Shown here: piece after piece, positions 8,336 through 17,239 of the stretch
Position numbering within the stretch: the first letter of the stretch is position 1
Layout: every line of letters starts with the position of its first letter
DNA from: Treponema sp.
GTDB lineage: Bacteria; Spirochaetota; Spirochaetia; Treponematales; Treponemataceae
Assembly: GCA_016296575.1 (NCBI GenBank)
Contig: JAEDJA010000005.1
Coordinates: forward strand, 1 to 64,000
Length of the DNA stretch: 64,000 nucleotides
Direction: 5' to 3'
The notes under the pieces: generated by a model
Seen by the model: the letters and a program-made list of their open reading frames with translations, nothing else
What the model was told of the DNA's origin: nothing
The model's database searches: none
Translations under genes and position numbers: made by a program

Positions 8336-9277
8336 TTACAATACATTTTCCTCTATAAGTTTAAATACTTCTTCAGTGCGCTTCTTTTTATCTTGAGTTC
8401 TTTCCAGCCAGTGGATTTCTACTCCATTTTTTTCCATAAAACGGAACCAGGTTTCCTGACGTTTTGCAAACTGACGGATTGCAATAAAAAGTTCTTCATA
8501 CAGCTGTTCTTTTGTAGCAATTTTACCTTCCAGATAGAGAGAACAGAATCGATATTCAAGACCAAGTTTTTCAAGCCGTTCCCAGGAGAATCCCATATCA
8601 TGAAGCCCTTGAATTTCTTCAATAAGCCCGTTATCTAGACGCTCTTTAAGGCGAATCGAAATATTTTCCCAGATTTTTTCACGGTCAAAAGTAGTTCCGA
8701 TTATATAAGGCACAACTGGATTTGCTTTTTTTTCTTCCCGATTCTTAATACCTTCTTCAGTTCGGGAAAATTCTTCTATTAATATGGCTTTGATTACACG
8801 GTTTTTATCTTCAAGATCAGTTTTATTATGCATGTTTGGTTTTATGCTGATAAGATATTTGCTGAGTTCTTCAAGACTCTGTTTTTCAAGTTCAGCCCTT
8901 CTTTCCGGATTTTCTGGAACATCAAGCAGTTCGTAAGACCGAACCACAGCATCAATATATAAGCCTGTTCCACCAACAACCACAGGAAGTTTACCACGGG
9001 CTATAATGTCATAAAAAGCTTTTCTAAAATCATTTTGATAGTTATACACATTGTATTCGCTGTTTAAGTCAGTAATATCAATCAAATGATAAGGAACCGG
9101 CACTCCATCCACACAGTATTCATCCAGATCTTTTCCTGATCCTATATCAAGACCTTTATATGTCTGCCGTGAATCTGCGGAAATAACTTCTCCATTAAAT
9201 CTGTGGGCAAGCTGCACACCGATGGCGGTTTTTCCAACAGCAGTAGGTCCCAGTACAACAACACAATTGTATTTCAT
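8336..9277 (-). CDS. miaA: tRNA dimethylallyltransferase
   Basis: A 313-residue enzyme that transfers a dimethylallyl group to A37 of tRNAs reading UNN codons. The P-loop GPTAVGKT is at residues 10-17, followed by the SADSRQTYKGLDIGSGK and GGTGLYIDA motifs; length is typical. No Shine-Dalgarno sequence precedes the ATG. Instead a TAAAAT -10-like box lies 7 nt upstream, and the end of a miniature inverted-repeat element begins 22 nt upstream. The mRNA may therefore be leaderless. Confidence 0.95.
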   Translation of the reverse strand: MKYNCVVVLGPTAVGKTAIGVQLAHRFNGEVISADSRQTYKGLDIGSGKDLDEYCVDGVPVPYHLIDITDLNSEYNVYNYQNDFRKAFYDIIARGKLPVVVGGTGLYIDAVVRSYELLDVPENPERRAELEKQSLEELSKYLISIKPNMHNKTDLEDKNRVIKAILIEEFSRTEEGIKNREEKKANPVVPYIIGTTFDREKIWENISIRLKERLDNGLIEEIQGLHDMGFSWERLEKLGLEYRFCSLYLEGKIATKEQLYEELFIAIRQFAKRQETWFRFMEKNGVEIHWLERTQDKKKRTEEVFKLIEENVL

Positions 9278-9284
9278 AAGTGAT

Positions 9285-9313
9285 ATTTTAAATTAAAAGG
9301 GGCTGTCCCACAA
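9285..9313 (-). promoter_or_regulatory. Possible miaA promoter reaching into a miniature element
   Basis: On the minus strand TTGTGG (9308-9313, inside the element's terminal repeat), a 17-nt spacer, then TAAAAT (9285-9290), 7 nt before the miaA ATG. The -35 match is weak (TTG only), so this is a candidate. Confidence 0.35.
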
Positions 9314-9448
9314 GTAATGAGTGTAGCGCTCATTGAGCCCTTCGACAGGCTCAGGATACCACCCTTCGACAGGCTCAGGATACCACCCTTCGACAGGCTC
9401 AGGGACCGTAAACTCAACCACCGTAATGCAAACTTATTGGACAGCCTC
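9299..9448. mobile_element. Miniature inverted-repeat element, copy 1 (type A)
   Basis: A 150-bp non-coding element bounded by GGGGCTGTCCCACAAGT and the near-complement ending TTGGACAGCCTC. Inside are a small hairpin (AATGAG...CTCATT) and three head-to-tail copies of a 24-bp unit built on CCCTTCGACAGGCTCAGG. The tail reads GTAAACTCAACCACCGTAATGC. The same ends and tail recur at 15420-15532 and 53038-53274. No transposase is present and no convincing target duplication is visible. It sits between miaA and the SPOR protein gene. Confidence 0.8.
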
Positions 9449-9469
9449 CATGTTTACTGCTGTTTAATC

Positions 9470-11434
9470 TTATTTGATTTTACGCAGCCAGGCATCTTTA
9501 AATCCATACTCTTTGAATCGTTTCTGAACAACACCGTATTCATCAATTGAAAGAGGTCCAATCATAATCTGTTTAATATAGCCGCTTGATTTTGGCACTA
9601 TTGTAATCGGATAATTTTCAGCGTACTTTTCAATGAAGGCTTCAATGCTTGAATCTTCTGCATAAGCTGCTACCTGAAGGTAATAATATCCGCTTTCAAG
9701 ACTTTCAAGATTTGGAACAATGTATTTTTCATAGCTGAATTTTGGAGCAGCTGAATCTTTTTCGTCTTCAGCAAAAAGTTCATCTTCACTAGCTTCTACA
9801 GGTTCTAGAATGATTGCTTCGTCTTCTTCCTCTGCATAAACCAGTTCTTCAACATCTTCTACATCTTCTTTTTCAACGTAGTCTTCGATTACTTCTTCTA
9901 CAACGGCTTCTTCAGTTTCTTCTTCAACTGCTTCTGCTTCTTCTACTGGAGGATTTTCATCAGCAGGTACCAAAACTATAGCTTCGTATTCATCATCTTC
10001 TGAAGCTACAGCATTTTCTTCTGATTCTACTTCAAACTCTTCCTCTGTTGCTTCTTCAAGTTCTTCAGTTTCTTCTTCTACAGGTGCAAGCTCTTCAAGT
10101 TCATCCAGTTCATCAATTTCTACACTTTCACCTTTAAGTTCTTCTTCAGGTTCTTCAAAAGCTTCTTCCTCAAAGGTTTCTTCTTCAAAGATTTCTTCTT
10201 CAAGATTTTCGTTTTCAGTATCTAAAGCTTCATCCTCTGATTCTTCTTCAAAATCCACTTCTGATTCTACAAACTCATCTTCTGCAGTTTCTGCATCGCC
10301 TTCTGCTTCATAATCTGGTGTTTCTTCGGCAGGAGCTTCTTCTTCAGTGTAATCTTCAAAATCATCGGAAATTGATTCACTTTCTACTGTTTCTTCGGCT
10401 TCTTCCAGCAGTTCTGAATCATCTGAGTCGGCATTTTCAAGATCATCAAAGTAATAATCATCTTCACCGTCATCCAGTTCTTCTTCAGAAACTTCACCTT
10501 CAGCTTTTTCATATTCTAATTCATAATCAAAATCTTCTTCGGCAGGTTCTTCTTCTGGAGCTTCTTCAAAAGTATAGATTTCTTCATCTATTTTTTCGGC
10601 TTCTACATCAGTTTCTTCAGCTTCAGATTCTTCTTCAAAAGTTTCTTCTGTTTCAGCTTCGTCTTCAAAGGCTTCTTCTTCAAAAGCTTCTTCTGTTTCT
10701 GTTGTTTCTGATTCAGCTTCTTCCTCAAAGGCTTCTTCTTCAAAAGTTTCTTCTGCTTCACCATAAGATTCAGTTTCTATATCGTCAAAACTATCAAAAG
10801 AATCTGTTTCCTCAGTCTCTTCTTCAAAAATCTCTTCTTCAAATTCTTCTTCAGTCTCTTCTTCAAAAGCCTCTTCTTCAAATTCTTCTTCTGCAAAGGT
10901 TTCTTCATCAAATTCTTCTATATTATTTTCTGATTCTTCCAGATTTTCTTCAGCTGGTTCTTCAAATTCTTCAGTTTCAGTTTCTTCTTCATCTTCAAAT
11001 CCAAAAGCATCTTTATTGATGTTTAACTCAATTTCTTCATCATCATAAAGACTTCCTGAATCAGCAATAACAGCAGTTCCGTAAACTCGTTCATCCTGGC
11101 CAGTTCGTTTTGTAATTTTTACGATATTATTTGAATCTCGTTCAATTCCCAAAGATTTAGCAGCCTGTGGAGAAAGCATGATTGCAACGCCTTCTGAAGG
11201 ATCTAAAGCGCCGATTACAAGAATATCAACAGTTGTACTGCCTGAAATATTTGTAACACTGATTACATCACCTGGAAGATACCCAACAGTTTTTGCAAAG
11301 AGTCCTTCAGGAAATTCTCCGTCTGCTGCTACTAAGGCTCTTCCGTCCAAAGATGGACTAAAAGATGCAAGAAGCAAAGATACAGATACTACTGATACAA
11401 TCTTCAATAAGATTTTGCCGAATTTGGATTTCAT
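9470..11434 (-). CDS. Acidic RlpA-like / SPOR-domain envelope protein
   Basis: A 654-residue exported protein with three parts. A signal peptide (1-~35) is followed by an RlpA-like double-psi beta-barrel (about 45-125: LPGDVISVTNISG ... LSPQAAKSLGI). Then comes a very long low-complexity linker of about 390 residues made mostly of Glu, Ala, Asp, Ser and Thr. A C-terminal SPOR domain (about 580-654: YYLQVAAYAED ... KQIMIGPL) should bind glycan strands stripped of peptides at division sites. The RlpA-like part lacks the DRGP motif of the lytic enzyme, so it is probably not catalytic. Function is inferred as a cell-wall or septal protein. Confidence 0.75.
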   Translation of the reverse strand: MKSKFGKILLKIVSVVSVSLLLASFSPSLDGRALVAADGEFPEGLFAKTVGYLPGDVISVTNISGSTTVDILVIGALDPSEGVAIMLSPQAAKSLGIERDSNNIVKITKRTGQDERVYGTAVIADSGSLYDDEEIELNINKDAFGFEDEEETETEEFEEPAEENLEESENNIEEFDEETFAEEEFEEEAFEEETEEEFEEEIFEEETEETDSFDSFDDIETESYGEAEETFEEEAFEEEAESETTETEEAFEEEAFEDEAETEETFEEESEAEETDVEAEKIDEEIYTFEEAPEEEPAEEDFDYELEYEKAEGEVSEEELDDGEDDYYFDDLENADSDDSELLEEAEETVESESISDDFEDYTEEEAPAEETPDYEAEGDAETAEDEFVESEVDFEEESEDEALDTENENLEEEIFEEETFEEEAFEEPEEELKGESVEIDELDELEELAPVEEETEELEEATEEEFEVESEENAVASEDDEYEAIVLVPADENPPVEEAEAVEEETEEAVVEEVIEDYVEKEDVEDVEELVYAEEEDEAIILEPVEASEDELFAEDEKDSAAPKFSYEKYIVPNLESLESGYYYLQVAAYAEDSSIEAFIEKYAENYPITIVPKSSGYIKQIMIGPLSIDEYGVVQKRFKEYGFKDAWLRKIK

Positions 11435-11447
11435 ATTCCCACCTGTC

Positions 11448-11942
11448 CTATAAAGCTTTTCTTATAGCTGTTATTATCGATTTCGAAACTGTTTTTACAT
11501 TTTCATCTGTTCCTGGCAATTTCGTACTTCCCTTAACTTCAGTCACCTGGATTTTTTTTCGTGTTTTCACATCCATAATCACAAGTTCTGCATGATCAAG
11601 TTTACTGGGATCCATTCCCGATTTACTGGCATTTTCACCAATTTTTTTGAAGTACAGCTTTACCTGAACAAATACATCAGAAAAACCGTCATAAGCCTCG
11701 ACGAATCCAGAATTCAAAAGTTCTTCATCGTCTTCTTCGGAAGCTGATACAGTTGTTTCTGAATTAGTTACAATGTACCCATAGTCAAAAAAACCGTTCA
11801 TCAATTCGTCTTCCACAATAAGTGAATGTTCACCTACCGAATTCCAGGCATCATTATGCTGAACTACCTGAACAGAAATCTGACGGGCAAAACAAGCAGT
11901 TGCCAGCATCAGAATCGAAATGAATGCTACAAGTTTTTTCAT
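11448..11942 (-). CDS. Exported protein of unknown function
   Basis: From the ATG at 11942 this is a 164-residue protein with a clear signal peptide (MKKLVAFISILMLATACFA). I reject the longer frame to 12026, which lacks the signal at its N-terminus; AGGA lies about 11 nt before 11942. The mature part reads like a small alpha/beta periplasmic protein (HAELVIMDVKTRKKIQVTEV). It ends 14 nt before the SPOR protein gene, so the two are probably co-transcribed. Spirochaete LPS/LpoB-like assembly proteins have similar layouts, but I cannot assign a family. Confidence 0.65.
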   Translation of the reverse strand: MKKLVAFISILMLATACFARQISVQVVQHNDAWNSVGEHSLIVEDELMNGFFDYGYIVTNSETTVSASEEDDEELLNSGFVEAYDGFSDVFVQVKLYFKKIGENASKSGMDPSKLDHAELVIMDVKTRKKIQVTEVKGSTKLPGTDENVKTVSKSIITAIRKAL

Positions 11943-12073
11943 AACTATTGGTATCCTACGAATATCATCGGAATCCTGAAAAAAAAGATTAGATTTTTTT
12001 ATAGTTGTTAAAAGCAAAAAAAACATTTATACTTTTATATATCTTGATTGAATCCAATATTATGGAGTTATAT

Positions 12074-12508
12074 ATGAAAAAATTACTTATTTTGATTGCA
12101 CTTCTTTCAGTGTTTGCAACAAGCGCTTTTGCTTATGACAATCCAGATGCAAATTCTCGTGATGAGTCACGCTGGACTACAATGACATACACAAATATTC
12201 CTATCTTGAAGATCCTTGAATCATCAAATGGATATGCAATCATCTACCAGAAAAACAAAATCGGTTCAGGTACTACTGTAATTCCTAAAGCATGGGCAAA
12301 AGGTTCTGTTGACAATCCTCGCAAAATGAAGATTCGCGTTATTGACTCAACACTCAAACCATTTATGACAATTGTTTCTGATGGCGGAGAATTTAAACGC
12401 GTTATTCTTAACGTACCAAAATCAAAATCAAACTCAGTTTGGGGAGTTGTTCCAAACAGCAAACCACTTGATGTTGACAAAACAGACTTGAGCGACGTAA
12501 AGCTCTAA
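12074..12508 (+). CDS. Small exported protein of unknown function
   Basis: The start at 12074 (MKKLLILIALLSVFATSAFA) has GGAG 6 nt upstream and gives a textbook type-I signal peptide. The frame to 12005 would bury it. The mature protein is about 124 residues, basic and beta-rich (MKIRVIDSTLKPFMTIVSDGG), with no motif I recognise. It lies 22 nt before the DHH phosphoesterase gene and is divergent from the 11448-11942 gene. Confidence 0.65.
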   Translation: MKKLLILIALLSVFATSAFAYDNPDANSRDESRWTTMTYTNIPILKILESSNGYAIIYQKNKIGSGTTVIPKAWAKGSVDNPRKMKIRVIDSTLKPFMTIVSDGGEFKRVILNVPKSKSNSVWGVVPNSKPLDVDKTDLSDVKL

Positions 12509-12530
12509 TCTAAAAACCAGGTTTTACATT

Positions 12531-13532
12531 ATGGCAGTTTTCTCTAAAGATTATGCAGATATGCTTCGTGCATTTATTGAAGCACATGAGTTTTTTTACA
12601 TTGTCGGTCACAAAGAACCTGACGGTGACTGTGTAGCTTCCTGTCTTGGAATTGCTGCCATATTGGATCATTTAAAGAAACCATACAAACTTCTTTCGGC
12701 AGGACCATTCAAAAGAACTGATATTCTTAAATTTGAGCCCCTTTTCTCAAATGAACTTGATTTCCAGACTTCTGAGGAAATAAAAAATACAGGTCTCATT
12801 ATCGTAGACTGTTCTGAACTTCACAGACTGGGTGAACTGGACGGAGATATCCGCAATTACGACACATTTATTATAGATCATCACAAAACTTCAGGTGATC
12901 CTGCAAAAGACAATCCATCCACCGTAAAATTCATTGATTCCGACAGTCCTGCATGTTCATACCTTGTTCAGCTTTTCTACGAAACCATCATTGGACCTAT
13001 TCCAAAAGAAACCGCTGAAACTCTTTTTCTTGGATTCTGTACCGACACAGGTTTTTTCCGATTTCTGAACGAAAATTCTGATCCTTACATTGAAGGAGCG
13101 GCACGTCTTGTAAAATATGGAGCAATTCCTCGGGAAACATACCGTACAATCAACAGCGGAAAACCATTTTCTACACGAAAACTTCTTGGAATACTTCTTG
13201 AACGCACAGAACTTTACCTGGATGGAAAACTGGCTTTAACTTACGAAACCTTAAATGACACAAAACAGTACGGTCAGGAAGGACGGGACTCAGATGCTCT
13301 ATACTCTGCACTACTTTCTTGCCGCGGAGTTGAAGCCGTTGTTTTTCTCCGACAGGATTCAATAAATACTTGTACCGGTGGTTTCCGATCACAGGATAAG
13401 GTTGATGTAAGCGTAGTTGCCCAAAAATTTAACGGTGGCGGACACAAAAATGCATCAGGATTAAGCACAGAGGGTCGCCTTGAAACTCTGATTCCTGCCA
13501 TTGTTAAAGAATTTGCCAGGGTGATGAACTAA
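12531..13532 (+). CDS. nrnA: DHH-family oligoribonuclease / pAp phosphatase (NrnA-like)
   Basis: A 333-residue DHH/DHHA1 phosphoesterase. The family degrades 2-5 nt RNA fragments and dephosphorylates pAp, and some members cleave cyclic-dinucleotide products such as pApA. Metal motifs are visible: HKEPDGDC near residue 27, the VDCSE Asp, IIDHHKTSG near residue 115, and the C-terminal GGGHKNASG substrate-binding loop near residue 300. Because a CdaA cyclase is encoded in the same window, a role in c-di-AMP breakdown is possible but not shown. Confidence 0.85.
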   Translation: MAVFSKDYADMLRAFIEAHEFFYIVGHKEPDGDCVASCLGIAAILDHLKKPYKLLSAGPFKRTDILKFEPLFSNELDFQTSEEIKNTGLIIVDCSELHRLGELDGDIRNYDTFIIDHHKTSGDPAKDNPSTVKFIDSDSPACSYLVQLFYETIIGPIPKETAETLFLGFCTDTGFFRFLNENSDPYIEGAARLVKYGAIPRETYRTINSGKPFSTRKLLGILLERTELYLDGKLALTYETLNDTKQYGQEGRDSDALYSALLSCRGVEAVVFLRQDSINTCTGGFRSQDKVDVSVVAQKFNGGGHKNASGLSTEGRLETLIPAIVKEFARVMN

Positions 13533-13550
13533 TAAAATTTTTGAAAATAT

Positions 13551-13607
13551 CTCCAATATACCATAAAAAATTTCCACAACCCTAAAATATGTAACTCCAA
13601 TATATCA
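13551..13607. repeat. Direct repeat in an AT-rich leader
   Basis: The 174-nt gap before the sigma-like gene is very AT-rich and holds a near-identical direct repeat, CTCCAATATACCA (13551-13563) and CTCCAATATATCA (13595-13607). The two are 44 nt apart, about four helical turns, which would suit a paired operator. No binding protein can be named. Confidence 0.3.
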
Positions 13608-13706
13608 ATTTTTTTATATTTTTTAAATTTTTTTTCAAAATTTTCCTAAATATTTTTAATCTCCTCATGGATAATCAAAATAAATCGTACAGATAAGGAT
13701 GTAATT

Positions 13707-14651
13707 ATGGTTAATGCATACATTGAAGAGATTCCTAAATTATACAAATCAGGAAAAATCACAAGTGATGAAGCATCTCACCGCATCACCACATATTTTT
13801 TGAACAACAAAAAGATCTTTTCCATTTCGTCAAAATGCAAAGATTCTGATGAACTTAAAGACAAAACATCAGAAATCATTCTGTACCTGCTTACAAACGG
13901 AAGAAAGATTCTTGATCACTATGACTCCCAAAAAGCCAGCTTCTTCAACTACCTTTACAAGATTGTAGATAACCAGAACAAATGTTGGACAAGAAAAAAA
14001 CAAAACGAGATGCTTGATAAATCAATAGTCTGCGGAATCATAAAAATAGACAATGAAGCACGTCAGGAACCAGACCCTCAGGATGAGTGCATAGAAAATA
14101 TGAGCCGGGAACAAAAGTTTATGCAAAAAGCGGTAACACAATCCTATGTCCTTGCATCACCTTCTTCCCCTTCCAGAAAATTCCCTGTTCTTTCCACTTT
14201 TATAAAATCAAGAAACATCAACCCTGAATATAAAGCACGTGTTCTTGTAAGCTTCAAAAACAGCTATTCTCTTGATGACAGGGATATTTACAATCTTGCA
14301 CAGGACTACAATCTGAGTTTTCTTGAACTTACAACTATTGTGGATAAAATTAGAAGCCTTCTTGTTGATAAAATGTATACTGCCCAGGAGCATTTAGACA
14401 GACAATACAAATTTTATACAACGCAAAAAAACTACGAACAGCAAAGCAGCATGTGTGATACATCGTCAGCTTATAAGGCAAATGAGTTGAATCAGATGGC
14501 TCAACGATATAAAAAAAGATGGAATGCTCACGTTTCCCAGCGCGTACGAATCTATCCATCCAATCGGCAGATCGCAGAAATAATTGGAATGAAGGAAAGA
14601 ACCCTTGATTACTACCTTAACTGTTCCTGGAGAGTCATAGAAGAAAAATAA
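13707..14651 (+). CDS. Diverged sigma-factor-like / HTH protein
   Basis: A 314-residue protein with a pattern like a degraded sigma-70-family factor. Residues ~70-115 (DHYDSQKASFFNYLYKIVDNQNKCWTR) resemble sigma region 2, which ends in a basic patch. The C-terminus (SNRQIAEIIGMKERTLDYYLNCSWRVIEEK) is a good helix-turn-helix like region 4. The middle is long, Lys/Ser rich and unrecognised. It stands alone after an AT-rich leader. Either a lineage-specific alternative sigma factor or a DNA-binding regulator would fit. Confidence 0.45.
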   Translation: MVNAYIEEIPKLYKSGKITSDEASHRITTYFLNNKKIFSISSKCKDSDELKDKTSEIILYLLTNGRKILDHYDSQKASFFNYLYKIVDNQNKCWTRKKQNEMLDKSIVCGIIKIDNEARQEPDPQDECIENMSREQKFMQKAVTQSYVLASPSSPSRKFPVLSTFIKSRNINPEYKARVLVSFKNSYSLDDRDIYNLAQDYNLSFLELTTIVDKIRSLLVDKMYTAQEHLDRQYKFYTTQKNYEQQSSMCDTSSAYKANELNQMAQRYKKRWNAHVSQRVRIYPSNRQIAEIIGMKERTLDYYLNCSWRVIEEK

Positions 14652-14668
14652 AGCTTTCAAAAGCAAAA

Positions 14669-14697
14669 TTGCAATTATGACGTTTTTCTACTATATT
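14669..14697 (+). promoter_or_regulatory. Promoter placing the rdgB transcript start at its ATG
   Basis: TTGCAA (14669-14674), 17-nt spacer, TATATT (14692-14697). The -10 box ends 7 nt before the ATG at 14705 and no Shine-Dalgarno sequence is present, so the mRNA is predicted to be leaderless. Confidence 0.6.
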
Positions 14698-14704
14698 AAC
14701 TTGT

Positions 14705-15361
14705 ATGAAAATTTACCTTGCCACTGGAAATAAAAACAAAAAAAAGGAAATGGCAGAACTGCTGCCTGGTTTTGATATTGTAATTCCTTCTGATGAAGGA
14801 ATCGATTTTGATCCTGATGAAACAGGAACTACCTTTTATGAGAACTCAATCATAAAGGCAAAAGCACTTTTTGATTTGGTTCATGCACCTGTAATTGCCG
14901 ACGATTCGGGCATAAGTGTTGATGCATTGGACGGAGTTCCTGGAATTTATTCATCTAGATATGCTGGCCCAGATTTTCCTCAGGGAAAACCAGACGGAAC
15001 AAAAATAAGTCAGGATGAACAGAATATTTTCCTTATTAATCAGTTAAACAAGCGTCTTGAAAAACCAGAGACCCGCTTCAATGATTTTATGAACGGTCCA
15101 AGATCCTGTCACTATACCTGCGCCTTTGTACTTTATCTTGGAGGGGATCGTCTTTATGTAGTACAGGAAACCTTTGAAGGTACACTTATTGATGACATTT
15201 CAAAACAGGCTGGAGACGGTGGTTTTGGATACGATCCGATTGTTTTCCTTCCAGAACAGAATAAAACAATCGCTCAGCTTACTGCCGAAGAGAAAAATGC
15301 CATTTCGCATCGAGGGAAAGCTGTTAAAGCTCTAAAAAAGATAATTGAACAACTTTCTTAG
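14705..15361 (+). CDS. rdgB: XTP/dITP pyrophosphatase (HAM1 family)
   Basis: A 218-residue house-cleaning nucleotide pyrophosphatase that hydrolyses ITP, XTP and their deoxy forms, keeping damaged purines out of nucleic acids. Typical motifs are ATGNKNKKKEM at the start, YENSIIKAKA, ADDSGISVDALDG, the GDGGFGYDPIVF loop and the closing SHRGKAVKAL. It is slightly longer than the usual ~200 residues because of an insertion around residues 95-125. A second miniature element lies downstream. Confidence 0.93.
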   Translation: MKIYLATGNKNKKKEMAELLPGFDIVIPSDEGIDFDPDETGTTFYENSIIKAKALFDLVHAPVIADDSGISVDALDGVPGIYSSRYAGPDFPQGKPDGTKISQDEQNIFLINQLNKRLEKPETRFNDFMNGPRSCHYTCAFVLYLGGDRLYVVQETFEGTLIDDISKQAGDGGFGYDPIVFLPEQNKTIAQLTAEEKNAISHRGKAVKALKKIIEQLS

Positions 15362-15419
15362 CTTTTCATCATTCCATTTTAATTGACGCCACAAAATATC
15401 AATGTTAGAATATAATAAT

Positions 15420-15532
15420 GGGGTTGTCCCAAAAGTAATGACTGCTACACTAAATCTGGTGGTTTCGACCCTTCGACATGGCTCAGGGACCGTAAACTCA
15501 ACCACCGTAATGCAAGCTTATTGGACAGCCTC
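15420..15532. mobile_element. Miniature inverted-repeat element, copy 2 (type B)
   Basis: A 113-bp relative of the element at 9299. It begins GGGGTTGTCCCAAAAGT and ends TTGGACAGCCTC, with the same GTAAACTCAACCACCGTAATGC tail. Its head differs (AATGACTGCTACACTAAAT then GGTGGTTTCGACC) and it has a single copy of the CTTCGACATGGCTCAGG unit. It ends 22 nt before the start of the SpoIIE-type phosphatase gene; that gene keeps its own AGGAG ribosome site beyond the element. The rest of the 15362-15554 gap shows nothing further. Confidence 0.8.
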
Positions 15533-15554
15533 ATCTGATAGGAGTATATAAACT

Positions 15555-17219
15555 ATGGATTCATTGGTTGGAGTTCCGCTTCTGGTAGCCGCAGGTATAA
15601 GTGCTTTGGTATTTATTACACTGCTCATTGCCAAATTGCGAAATACAGCAAAAATCAGTTTTATCTTCTTTTTGATCAGCGGAGTTCTGGTAGCAGGATG
15701 TCTTTATACATACTATAACCAGCAGCTCATGTTCCTGGTATTTACTCTGGCATTCGCAGAAGTGCTCATTCTTCTTTACACTGGTGTAGTTGCTTTCAGC
15801 AATCCTAAAAAGCGTGAAGAAAAGAAAGAAGCCAAGCGACTTGCAGAACAGCGTGCCATGATTTCAGAAAATTCTGTATCAAAAGAAGAATACAACGCTA
15901 CAGTAAAGAAATACAAACGAATTATTGAAGTAAATAAAGACCTGGTTTCAAAGGTATCTTCATTCTTCTCAAAAGAAGATTCAATGGAAGAATTCCTAAA
16001 CTACGGTAACAAGCTTCTTACAGAAAAAGTTAAAGCCGACGGTTGTGTAATTCTTATGGCCGACGATTTTGACAATATTCTTACAGTAAAATCATTTACA
16101 GGAAGCTTCCCTCCTCCATACAAACTGCCGGCAGATCTTCCTCACAAGCCTATCCGTGTTGAAACAAACCTTCGTTTTGCACAGTTCCCTCTTACAGACA
16201 ACATTTTTGGTGATATTGCTGTAAAAGGTGAACCAGTACTTATTGAAGATTCTGTACGCGACCCACGTGTTTATCAGAATGGACCTGAAGAATTCCTTAA
16301 ATGCGGAAGTTATATTTTCATTCCAATCAAACAGGCCGAAGGTGTTGCTGGTGTTATCGCACTTTCACGCGATCCTGGAAAAGCTAAATTCACAAAAGAC
16401 GATGTAATTGAAGCTGAAGTTTACACAGACGCAATTGCATCTGCTATGAAGCCACTTTATTCATTCCTTTCTTACGCAGAACACAAGGAACTTACAAGTG
16501 GTGGTGACATTGCAACTTCAATCCAGAAAACACTTATTCCTTCAAAGCTGCCTGCAATTGCTTCACTTGGAATCGGATGTTTTACAAACCCAATGGAAAA
16601 TGTTTGTGGTGATTACTACGATGTTATCATTTCACGTAAAAACCGCATTTCCTTCATTATGGCTGACGTTGCAGGAAAAGGCATGAACTCACTTGTAGTA
16701 ATGCTTATGATTCGTGCAATTCTCCGCCTTACAGTAAATACTCCACAGAGTGCTGCAACAATCCTTGCATGGGCAAACCGAGGCATCTGTATTGAATCCT
16801 CAAAAATTGACCACTTTGCAAGCGTTGCACTTATCAACTATGATAGTGAAACCAGAAAAGCAGATATTGCATCTTGTGGAAATAACCCAGTACTGTTATA
16901 CTCTGCTAAAACAAAATCTTTAGAAACACTTACTGAAGTAACTGAACCTATGGGTGTTGAAAAAGATTCTGTATATAAAGATGTAACTGTAACACTTGAA
17001 AAAGGTGATATGCTTGTTACATTTACGGACGGTATTGTTGAAGCCCTGAATGATATGGGAACACAGTATTCAATGAACAGTCTGTCAAAGATCATTACTG
17101 CAAATGCCGGTAAATCTGCAAAAGAAATTTCCAGCCGCGTAAAAGATGATCTTAAAAAATTCTGTGACGGAACACAACAATTCGATGACCAGAGTTTATT
17201 GGTTATCAAAGCTGAATAA
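15555..17219 (+). CDS. Membrane-anchored GAF / SpoIIE (RsbU-like) phosphatase
   Basis: A 554-residue PP2C-type serine phosphatase of the SpoIIE/RsbU class. Three membrane segments occupy about residues 7-81, followed by a charged coiled coil (~85-145), a GAF sensor domain (~150-300) and the phosphatase (~325-553). The phosphatase shows the metal-binding CGDYYDVI and MADVAGKGMNSLV motifs, and FTDGIVEA. It should dephosphorylate the STAS protein encoded 20 nt downstream, so that the antagonist can capture the kinase/anti-sigma protein encoded third. The stimulus sensed by the membrane and GAF parts is unknown. AGGAG precedes the ATG. Confidence 0.88.
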   Translation: MDSLVGVPLLVAAGISALVFITLLIAKLRNTAKISFIFFLISGVLVAGCLYTYYNQQLMFLVFTLAFAEVLILLYTGVVAFSNPKKREEKKEAKRLAEQRAMISENSVSKEEYNATVKKYKRIIEVNKDLVSKVSSFFSKEDSMEEFLNYGNKLLTEKVKADGCVILMADDFDNILTVKSFTGSFPPPYKLPADLPHKPIRVETNLRFAQFPLTDNIFGDIAVKGEPVLIEDSVRDPRVYQNGPEEFLKCGSYIFIPIKQAEGVAGVIALSRDPGKAKFTKDDVIEAEVYTDAIASAMKPLYSFLSYAEHKELTSGGDIATSIQKTLIPSKLPAIASLGIGCFTNPMENVCGDYYDVIISRKNRISFIMADVAGKGMNSLVVMLMIRAILRLTVNTPQSAATILAWANRGICIESSKIDHFASVALINYDSETRKADIASCGNNPVLLYSAKTKSLETLTEVTEPMGVEKDSVYKDVTVTLEKGDMLVTFTDGIVEALNDMGTQYSMNSLSKIITANAGKSAKEISSRVKDDLKKFCDGTQQFDDQSLLVIKAE

Positions 17220-17239
17220 TAAGGCAAGGAGCTTTAAGA

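Noticed and set aside
9346..9410. Possible CRISPR array (regular 24-bp repeats)
   Set aside because: The repeats are directly tandem with no spacers, lie inside a transposon-like element, and no cas genes are present.
9317..9550. Frame with an eight-residue FDRLRIPP repeat
   Set aside because: It is translated miniature element (24-bp units), with no ribosome site and no second copy conserved as protein.
10318..11019. 233-codon plus-strand frame rich in Leu, Gln and His
   Set aside because: It is the antisense of the Glu-rich linker of the SPOR protein; GAA/GAG repeats give long open frames on the other strand.
16838..17227. 129-codon minus-strand frame
   Set aside because: Antisense to the SpoIIE-type phosphatase; no coding features.
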